Positions 1 through 5,920 of a stretch of DNA of 8,827 nt are shown one piece after another (position 1 is the stretch's first letter; each line of letters starts with the position of its first letter). Source of the stretch: Candidatus Zixiibacteriota bacterium (lineage in GTDB: Bacteria; Zixibacteria; MSB-5A5; GN15; PGXB01); the NCBI GenBank assembly GCA_024230695.1, contig JAAERC010000930.1, positions 1-8,827 of the forward strand, read 5' to 3'. Both the position numbers and the translations under genes were made by a program. Under the pieces are notes generated by a model that was given only the letters and a program-made list of their open reading frames with translations, ran no database searches and had not been told where the DNA came from.

Positions 1-480
1 GACAATGAAGAGATGTTTTGGATTCCTCTGGCCGACCTTAATTTCTTTATTGGTAATTACAAGTTGGCGAGAAAATATTATCTGCTTCTAATTGATAAAG
101 ATCCGCGAGAAGGACGATATCGCTGGAATTTATCAGAATGTTTTGCCCAGCAAAATAAGACTGATGACGCTATCAGGGTTTTAAAAGAGGCGATTGCTAT
201 TCTAGGATCAAATCCGGTGGCATATTCACAGATAGCGGTTAACTATATAACTTTGAAAAAGTTTGATCAGGCCGAACAGTATTATCGTAAAGCAATTGAA
301 TTTGATACTAAAAATATTTCGCTCTGGATAAATTTGGCTCATACGCTAAATGAACAGGAAAGCAAAAAGAAAAAAGAAGAAGCTCTTGCTATTTATAAAT
401 TGTACTATTTAGATATGCCAGATATGTTCAGACTTGATTCATTGATCAAAGCTCTGGAAATCGAACTTGGTCAAAACTAA
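1..480 (+). CDS. Tetratricopeptide-repeat (TPR) protein, C-terminal part; 5' end outside window
   Basis: The reading frame is open from base 1 (Asp-Asn-Glu-Glu precede the first Met at 13) to TAA at 478-480, so the true start is probably upstream and only about 159 residues are visible. Numbered from that Met, at least four helix-turn-helix units can be seen at roughly 3-32, 35-67, 68-101 and 102-136. The third is the clearest, with the pattern AYSQIAVNY, then FDQAEQYYRKAIEFD. A Lys/Glu-rich insert (117-123) lengthens the fourth unit. TPR arrays are protein-binding scaffolds; no catalytic motif is visible. In polysaccharide loci such segments occur as separate periplasmic or cytoplasmic partners, or as C-terminal tails of Wzy/ligase-type membrane proteins, and the missing upstream part would decide between these. 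It precedes the first flippase by 47 bases. The repeat call is secure; the role is unknown. Confidence 0.85.
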   Translation, partial: DNEEMFWIPLADLNFFIGNYKLARKYYLLLIDKDPREGRYRWNLSECFAQQNKTDDAIRVLKEAIAILGSNPVAYSQIAVNYITLKKFDQAEQYYRKAIEFDTKNISLWINLAHTLNEQESKKKKEEALAIYKLYYLDMPDMFRLDSLIKALEIELGQN

Positions 481-527
481 TATAAAATTTCCTTTTTGGT
501 TTCTCATTTTTCAAATGAAGCCAGCGG

Positions 528-1835
528 ATGAAACAAAAAAATAATAAATCAAATATATCAAGTTCCGGCTCAGGCAAGCCAAATCTGGTCTTTAGAAGCA
601 AGATATTAATCGGTAATATATCTTCGCTTTTTGTCCTTCAAGCGGCCAATTATATATTTCCACTGATAACTCTGCCATATCTGGTTCGGATTTTGGGACC
701 GGAGAATTTTGGGTTATATGTATTTGCGCAAATATTTATACAATACTTTGTGATTCTCACCGACTACGGTTTTAACTATACGGCGACCCGTCAAATTTCA
801 ATCGAAAGAAATAATATCAAGAAGCGTTCGGAAATATATGGCACTGTAATGTTGATAAAACTTGGATTGACATTAATAAGTTTTGGATTGCTGACGGTTA
901 TTGTTTTTACATTCCCAAAATTTCGACCCGATTGGTTACTTTATTATTCCGCATTTTTGCTGGTTTTAGGAAATGTGTTGTTTCCACAATGGCTGTTTCA
1001 GGGGATGGAGCGGATGCGGTATATAACAATCATAAATATTGTGGTCAGAACTATTGGACTGATTGTCATATTTGTTTTTGTTAAAGCTGAGTCCGATTAT
1101 GTTCTGGCGGTTTTGATTGTTTCTCTGACATCGGTTCTAATTGGATTGGTTGGAACTATAAGTGCTGTAAAGCTTTTTAAGCTACGCCCGGTGATACCTT
1201 CGTGGATGTTGATAAAACGATCACTCAAAGATGGGTGGCCGTTATTTATATCGACTGCGGCTATAAGTCTTTATACGACCAGCACGATTTTTGTTCTTGG
1301 TCTTTTTTCAAGTAATACGATTGTCGGATATTTTGGAGCCGCCGAAAAAATTGTCAGAGCGGTGCGCAGTCTTATCGGTCCGATCACCCAGGCGATTTAC
1401 CCGCATATCAGCGCTATTGTATCAGAGTCAAAAGATGAAGCAATTATTTTCCTTCGCAGGACCTTAAAATGGATGAGCCTTGGATCATTTGCTTTATCGG
1501 CGATACTATTTTTAACAGCTGAGATAATTGTTTCAATCGGATTGGGACCGGATTATAAAGAAGCGGTGATTCTAATTAGAATAATGGCTCTTTTACCATT
1601 TATTATCGCACTCAGTAATGTATCGGGGGTACATGCGATGCTCGGCTTTGGGTTCAACAAAACATTCAGCCGGGTGGTAATATCTGCCGGCTTGCTGAAT
1701 ACTGTTTTGATTTTCCCACTGGTTATATTATATCAAGCCGAGGGTGCCGCGATTTCAGTTATGGTATCCGAACTATTTGTCGTTTCGGCGATGTTTTTTA
1801 ATCTGAGACGTAAGGGAATAAACCTTATTAAATAA
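528..1835 (+). CDS. Wzx-type lipid-linked oligosaccharide flippase (first of a tandem pair)
   Basis: This 435-residue polytopic membrane protein belongs to the polysaccharide-transporter (PST/RfbX, MOP superfamily) flippases, which move undecaprenyl-diphosphate-linked repeat units across the inner membrane. Family hallmarks visible are LQAANYIFPLITLPYLVR (37-54), FGLYVFA (61-67), ILTDYGFN (76-83) followed by TATRQIS (85-91), and PQWLFQGMERM (153-163). Many hydrophobic segments of about 20 residues are spread over the length, consistent with 12-14 helices. A polar N-terminus of about 24 residues, rich in Asn, Ser and Lys, precedes the first membrane helix and is longer than usual, so a later start is possible. 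No strong ribosome site lies before the ATG (only GCGG directly upstream). The next gene, 8 bases downstream, encodes a paralogue. Which glycan it carries cannot be inferred. Confidence 0.93.
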   Translation: MKQKNNKSNISSSGSGKPNLVFRSKILIGNISSLFVLQAANYIFPLITLPYLVRILGPENFGLYVFAQIFIQYFVILTDYGFNYTATRQISIERNNIKKRSEIYGTVMLIKLGLTLISFGLLTVIVFTFPKFRPDWLLYYSAFLLVLGNVLFPQWLFQGMERMRYITIINIVVRTIGLIVIFVFVKAESDYVLAVLIVSLTSVLIGLVGTISAVKLFKLRPVIPSWMLIKRSLKDGWPLFISTAAISLYTTSTIFVLGLFSSNTIVGYFGAAEKIVRAVRSLIGPITQAIYPHISAIVSESKDEAIIFLRRTLKWMSLGSFALSAILFLTAEIIVSIGLGPDYKEAVILIRIMALLPFIIALSNVSGVHAMLGFGFNKTFSRVVISAGLLNTVLIFPLVILYQAEGAAISVMVSELFVVSAMFFNLRRKGINLIK

Positions 1836-1838
1836 ACT

Positions 1839-1842
1839 GGAG
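1839..1842 (+). promoter_or_regulatory. GGAG ribosome-binding site bearing on the second flippase start
   Basis: GGAG lies 4-7 bases after the stop codon of the first flippase. It is only one base from the TTG at 1844 but seven bases from the in-frame CTG at 1850, which is a more usual Shine-Dalgarno spacing. No in-frame ATG or GTG exists between the preceding in-frame stop (1829-1831) and the conserved start of the protein, so the gene must begin at a non-ATG codon unless the sequence has an error here. Confidence 0.45.
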
Positions 1843-1843
1843 T

Positions 1844-3097
1844 TTGAGACTGTTTAAGATATTTAGAAATGAAAAATATGGCCGTCTGGTCGAAAATTTT
1901 TTCTCGCTTTCGTTTCTCCAGGGAGCCAATTATTTGCTTCCACTTATTACGCTACCATATCTGGTCAGAGTATTCGGGGCCGAAGGTTACGGGCAGGTGA
2001 TGTTTGCTTATTCGTTTATCCAGTATTTTGTCATCCTGACTGATTATGGTTTTAATCTCTCGGCAACCCGTTCGATATCGGTTAATAGAGAAAATAGTTC
2101 CAAAATTTCTGAGATCGTCTGCTCGGTTTTGACGGTCAAAACTATTTTTCTTGTTATCGGTTTTGGTATTATGTGTGGCGTGGTTTTTTCTGTACCGCAA
2201 TTTCGGACCGACTGGAAGCTGTTTTTGCTGACTTATGGAATTGTTGTCGGGCAGGTTTATTTTCCTGTCTGGTTTTTTCAGGGTATGGAAAAAATGAAAT
2301 ATATCACACTGCTTAATATCACGGCGCGGTTGATTTTTACGATATTCATTTTTGTTTTGATTCAAAATAAAAGCGACTATCTCTATTTTCCAATTCTTTA
2401 TTCAATCGGATATATCACCGCTGGGATACTATCGCTTTATATTATATTCGTTAAATTTAGGGTCAAAATTGTCTGGCCGTCTTTTGGTACTATTTACAGC
2501 TATTTTAAGGAAAGCACCCAGTTTTTTCTATCAAGAGCTTCGGTCTCGATTTATACCGCCTCCAATACAATCGTTTTGGGACTGTTTGCCGGACCGGTCG
2601 CGGTCGGGTATTATGCATCCGCTGAGCAGTTGTATAAAGGTTTGCAGGGATTGATTTTTCCGTTGAACAACGCTTTATATCCCTATATCGCCAAAGAAAA
2701 AAATGTTGTTTTGTTTAAAAAGATAATGACCTGGGCGGTTATGATAATGCTGGTCATTACAGTTTTTGTTTTTATGTTCAGCGAATTGATTACCAGTCTT
2801 GTTTTCGGTGATGGTTTTGAGCCAACATCAGATCTTCTTAAATTATTTGCGCCGCTGGCTTTGATTGTAATAATCTCGGTTTTACTCGGTTATCCGTTTT
2901 TAGCCGCACTTGGACATGCCAAATATGCCAACTACTCTGTTATTGCCGGGGCAATATGTCATATAATTATGCTATTGATAACTATCCCAATATTGAGTAT
3001 CTATTCGGTTGCGATTATTACTATAATCACCGAAACAATTGTTCTCTCGGTGAGAATATATGGTGTTAAGAAACATGGCCTGTGGAAACAAGCTTAA
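1844..3097 (+). CDS. Wzx-type lipid-linked oligosaccharide flippase (second of a tandem pair)
   Basis: This membrane protein of about 417 residues belongs to the same PST/RfbX flippase family as its upstream neighbour. It shares FLQGANYLLPLITLPYLVR (24-42), FIQYFVILTDYGFN (58-71), SATRSIS (73-79) and PVWFFQGMEKMKYIT (141-155). Comparing by eye the roughly 75 residues after the shared LQ motif, 47 of 76 positions match the first flippase. The C-terminal halves are more divergent but end at equivalent points. Hydrophobic helices run throughout. The start is uncertain: TTG at 1844 gives the listed length, while CTG at 1850 would remove two residues and fits the GGAG spacing better. It is separated from the upstream gene by 8 bases, so translation is probably coupled. 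It could export a different repeat unit from its neighbour, or one copy may be redundant. Confidence 0.92.
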   Translation: MRLFKIFRNEKYGRLVENFFSLSFLQGANYLLPLITLPYLVRVFGAEGYGQVMFAYSFIQYFVILTDYGFNLSATRSISVNRENSSKISEIVCSVLTVKTIFLVIGFGIMCGVVFSVPQFRTDWKLFLLTYGIVVGQVYFPVWFFQGMEKMKYITLLNITARLIFTIFIFVLIQNKSDYLYFPILYSIGYITAGILSLYIIFVKFRVKIVWPSFGTIYSYFKESTQFFLSRASVSIYTASNTIVLGLFAGPVAVGYYASAEQLYKGLQGLIFPLNNALYPYIAKEKNVVLFKKIMTWAVMIMLVITVFVFMFSELITSLVFGDGFEPTSDLLKLFAPLALIVIISVLLGYPFLAALGHAKYANYSVIAGAICHIIMLLITIPILSIYSVAIITIITETIVLSVRIYGVKKHGLWKQA

Positions 3098-3115
3098 TAA
3101 CTTTTTTGATTATAT

Positions 3116-3119
3116 GGAG
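3116..3119 (+). promoter_or_regulatory. GGAG ribosome-binding site of the cytidylyltransferase gene
   Basis: GGAG is followed by 11 bases and then the ATG at 3131. The spacing is longer than the usual 5-9 bases, but no alternative in-frame start lies nearer. The ATG gives the canonical family N-terminus (short basic strand, then LAAG), so the start is well supported. Confidence 0.45.
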
Positions 3120-3130
3120 TCCTATATTAT

Positions 3131-3802
3131 ATGAAATCAATTATCCTTGCCGCCGGAATTGGATCAAGACTCAATATTTCAGAACCAAAAGGTTTACTGC
3201 GGTTGCCAGATAATGAAACATTGCTTGGGCGGCAAGTTCGGATACAAAAATCTTTTGGACTGAATAATATCAATATTGTTGTCGGGCATAAAAATGAATT
3301 GATTGAAAAGCAGATAGCAGATGTTAATTATATTCATAATCCCAATTATGCCAAAACTAACACAGCCAAGTCTCTCCTTATGGGATTGCAAAACATTGAT
3401 GATGATGTAATCTGGAGTAATGGTGATTTGGTTTATGATGAAAATATTATAGGTGAGATTATAAAATCAGAGAGTAATACGGTAATTGTCAATAAATCCA
3501 AGTGTGGTGAAGAAGAAGTAAAGTACTCAATCAATGGATCCGGTCAAATCATTGAGATATCCAAGGAAGTATCTATGCCCGCTGGGGAAGCCCTCGGGAT
3601 TAATCTGATTCGCCGGGAAACACTGGCTGATTTTAAGGAAGCCCTTGAAGAGTGCGAAAAAAACGATTATTTCGAACGTGGTCTACAGATTTTAATAAAC
3701 AGAAGAATTAAAATTAAACCGCTTGATGTGTCGCAATATCGATGTATAGAAATTGATTTTCCTGAAGATTGGGAAAAAGCACAGAAGATGTTTGCTAACT
3801 AA
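3131..3802 (+). CDS. Cytidylyltransferase of the phosphocholine cytidylyltransferase (LicC/COG1213) type
   Basis: This 223-residue soluble GT-A-fold nucleotidyltransferase probably transfers CMP from CTP to a small phosphorylated alcohol. The signature loop LAAGIGSRL (6-14) is followed by PKGLL (19-23, Lys20). Asn77-Thr-Ala-Lys-Ser-Leu matches the ligand-side segment of LicC-like enzymes. NGDLVYD (97-103) carries the metal-binding Asp99, GEALGIN (152-158) and YFERGL (180-185) match the family's C-terminal signatures, and EIDFPEDWEKA (207-217) supplies the second metal ligand Asp209. Length is normal and nothing is truncated. Family members act on phosphocholine, 2-aminoethylphosphonate, inositol phosphate and other small phosphates. 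Here the adjacent phosphatase and CDP-glycerol phosphotransferase-like gene suggest a polyol phosphate such as glycerol phosphate, which is inference. A general sugar-phosphate nucleotidyltransferase is less likely because of the short length and EIDFPED ending. Confidence 0.85.
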   Translation: MKSIILAAGIGSRLNISEPKGLLRLPDNETLLGRQVRIQKSFGLNNINIVVGHKNELIEKQIADVNYIHNPNYAKTNTAKSLLMGLQNIDDDVIWSNGDLVYDENIIGEIIKSESNTVIVNKSKCGEEEVKYSINGSGQIIEISKEVSMPAGEALGINLIRRETLADFKEALEECEKNDYFERGLQILINRRIKIKPLDVSQYRCIEIDFPEDWEKAQKMFAN

Positions 3803-3829
3803 TAGATTATTATTATAAGCTCTAAAAAT

Positions 3830-4609
3830 ATGGATTTAATCAAAAAAATATCTATTGTCTCTGATCTTGATGGAACCGTTTTTCTCGGTAAAAAACCGAT
3901 TAAAGGTACCGTTAAGTTTATAAAGAGATTTAGCGGCGAAAAGGAATTCTTCTTTTTTTCAAATAATACATCAATGATTCCTGAAGATTATATTGTCCGA
4001 CTAAATTCTTTTGGTATAAAGACCGATCGGAATCATATTATTGCGCCGCATATTCCATTGATTAAATATTTACGTAAAGAAAATATTAATAATATTTACT
4101 TATTGGCTACCCAGAAATACACTCAGTTTTTAAAAAGTGAAATGCTTGATTTATGTATAAATGATGATATTGATAATTGTCAGGCGGTTATTGTAGCATA
4201 TGACACCGAATTGACCTATGTAAAGCTAAAAAATGCGGCATTGATTCTTCAAAAGGATAATATAAAATATTTGGCGACTCATTGTGATAAGGTCTGTCCG
4301 ACCGAAAACGGACCGATTCCGGATGCCGGATCGATTCTGGCCTTATTAGATAGTGCTACCAGCCGGAAACCAGATATAATATTTGGCAAACCGAATCAGG
4401 AGTTATTGTCTTCGGTGCTTAGTAAATATAAAAGTCATGAAATTGTTATTGTTGGAGATAGATTATACACCGATAAGATCTTAGCCGACAATGCCGGGAT
4501 CGATTTTATATTGGTTTTAAGCGGAGAGTCAACCCGTCTTGATGCCGAAAAATGCGAATCGAATCCCAAACTAATTGTGAATGATCTGGGTGATCTGCTT
4601 GACAAATAA
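3830..4609 (+). CDS. HAD-superfamily subclass IIA (NagD-like) phosphatase
   Basis: This 259-residue cytosolic phosphohydrolase has all four HAD motifs in order: DLDGT with nucleophile Asp12 and acid/base Asp14; FFSNNTS (42-48), where Ser44 replaces the commoner Thr; FGKPN with Lys187; and GDRLYTD with Asp210 and Asp215. The large insert between motifs II and III is the C2 cap typical of NagD, p-nitrophenylphosphatase, phosphoglycolate and glycerol-phosphate phosphatases. The cap loop reads ATHCDKVCPTENGPIPDAGS (149-168), where common relatives have a pattern like TNPD, then GLIPGAG, so the substrate probably differs. The ATG at 3830 has no evident SD and lies 27 bases after the previous stop. 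Position between a cytidylyltransferase and a CDP-alcohol phosphotransferase suggests it acts on a phosphorylated polyol or a phosphorylated CDP-intermediate in one pathway; this is inferred. Confidence 0.88.
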   Translation: MDLIKKISIVSDLDGTVFLGKKPIKGTVKFIKRFSGEKEFFFFSNNTSMIPEDYIVRLNSFGIKTDRNHIIAPHIPLIKYLRKENINNIYLLATQKYTQFLKSEMLDLCINDDIDNCQAVIVAYDTELTYVKLKNAALILQKDNIKYLATHCDKVCPTENGPIPDAGSILALLDSATSRKPDIIFGKPNQELLSSVLSKYKSHEIVIVGDRLYTDKILADNAGIDFILVLSGESTRLDAEKCESNPKLIVNDLGDLLDK

Positions 4610-4654
4610 TGGGTCAGTTAAATAAAGATTCACATTAAATCATTTGGAACAAAT

Positions 4655-5911
4655 ATGAGCCAATCCGGGCAAAGGAAACTAATTGAATTTATCTCTCTGA
4701 TTTTGTTCTCACCCATATATTTACTGGTCAAATTAATTCCAAAAAATAAATATCTTCATATTTATGGTTCATCATTGGGATTAAATTTTTCTGATAACAG
4801 TAAGTATCTCTTTCTTTACGCGTCAAAAAATATCAAGACAATAAAATCGGTATATATTTCCAGAAATAAAAATGTGGTAGCTCAGCTCATCAATAATGGT
4901 TATTGCGCCGAATATCTTTATTCATATAATGGAATTAAGGCTGTGCTTACCGCTAAAAAGGCTTTTATAAATCATTCGGTAAGAGATATTCATCCACTGT
5001 TATTGGGCGGGGCGGAGATTATTCAACTTTGGCATGGGACTCCTCTAAAAAAAATAGGATATGATGCCGACTGGATAACTGATTCTACTATAACTAAAAT
5101 TAAATTTCTAATCCGCAGAATTATCTATTGTATATTTCCATATATGTACAGCTCACGATGGTTTGATAAAGTTATTGCCTCATCTGATGAGACTGTGGTT
5201 ACTTTTAAAACCGCATTTGGAATAACAGATAAACGGATTGAGGTAATCGGCCAGCCACGCAATGATTGTTTGAACCTAAATTATGAAATGGATAAAACAA
5301 TTTTCCCGGAAATTGAATATTTGGAAAAATTAAAAAATAAATTTGATACGGTTATTGCATGGTTGCCGACTCACCGCGCTACGATGAGTAAATCCATCCT
5401 TGATTTAATGGATAATCACAATTTCAATTTGGAAACGGCTGATAACTTTCTCAAAGAAAATAAAATCGGTATGATCATCAAGCCGCATTTCCTGGAAAAA
5501 GAAAGTCTAGTTAAACGATTCAAAAATTCTGACGACATTATTGTTTATGATTTTGTTGATCCATATCCACTTCTTAGATATACCGATATTCTTATTACCG
5601 ATTATTCATCGGTTTATTTTGATTTTCTGCTTCTTAATCGTCCAATTATTTTTACACCGTTTGATTATGAAAATTATATTAGGACTAATGGTTCGTTTTA
5701 TTATGACTATAATGAAGTTACACCGGGACCAAAATGTTCTGATTGGAACGAAGTTATCTTGGAACTTGAAAAGACTTTAGTTTTATTGAAAAACCAAAGT
5801 ACTGATCCGTTTTTAGAAAAGAGAATTGAGATAAGCAATAAATTTAACTATTATAAAGAAGATTATTGTCGGAAAGTTGCGGATAGATTTATCTTGAACT
5901 CAGAAAAATAG
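4655..5911 (+). CDS. CDP-glycerol:poly(glycerophosphate) glycerophosphotransferase family protein (TagB/TagF-like)
   Basis: This 418-residue enzyme has the fold and motifs of the teichoic-acid phosphotransferases (Glyphos_transf family), which move a polyol phosphate from a CDP donor to a growing glycan on the inner face of the membrane. Visible motifs are QLWHGTPLKKIGYD (124-137) with catalytic-type His127, IGQPRND (198-204), WLPTHR (236-241), KPH (276-278) with the second key His278, DPYPLL (302-307) and ITDYSSVYFD (314-323), which binds the nucleotide/phosphate in relatives. A hydrophobic stretch at about 11-29 may anchor it at the membrane; there is no cleavable signal. Length is like a single-domain TagB, and TagF is longer. 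All catalytic residues are present. It is 45 bases after the phosphatase and 9 bases before the polymerase gene. The transferred group could be glycerol phosphate, ribitol phosphate or something unusual. Confidence 0.92.
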   Translation: MSQSGQRKLIEFISLILFSPIYLLVKLIPKNKYLHIYGSSLGLNFSDNSKYLFLYASKNIKTIKSVYISRNKNVVAQLINNGYCAEYLYSYNGIKAVLTAKKAFINHSVRDIHPLLLGGAEIIQLWHGTPLKKIGYDADWITDSTITKIKFLIRRIIYCIFPYMYSSRWFDKVIASSDETVVTFKTAFGITDKRIEVIGQPRNDCLNLNYEMDKTIFPEIEYLEKLKNKFDTVIAWLPTHRATMSKSILDLMDNHNFNLETADNFLKENKIGMIIKPHFLEKESLVKRFKNSDDIIVYDFVDPYPLLRYTDILITDYSSVYFDFLLLNRPIIFTPFDYENYIRTNGSFYYDYNEVTPGPKCSDWNEVILELEKTLVLLKNQSTDPFLEKRIEISNKFNYYKEDYCRKVADRFILNSEK

Positions 5912-5920
5912 ACAGAGAAA

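Noticed and set aside
481..488. TATAAAAT resembling a -10 promoter element before the first flippase
   Set aside because: No acceptable -35 hexamer lies 16-18 bases upstream, and such strings are common in this AT-rich DNA.
504..518. TCATTT-TTC-AAATGA hairpin between the TPR gene and the first flippase
   Set aside because: The stem is AT-rich, only 6 bp, and not followed by a T-run, so it does not support a terminator; the genes probably remain co-transcribed.
1952..2365. 137-codon open frame on the minus strand
   Set aside because: It lies wholly opposite the conserved N-terminal half of the second flippase, and its translation is polar with no recognisable domain; it is a shadow of the real gene.
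5541..5780. 79-codon + strand frame of very hydrophobic composition
   Set aside because: It is inside the phosphotransferase gene over the conserved ITDYSS region; the Ile/Leu/Phe/Met richness comes from reading AT-rich codons out of frame.
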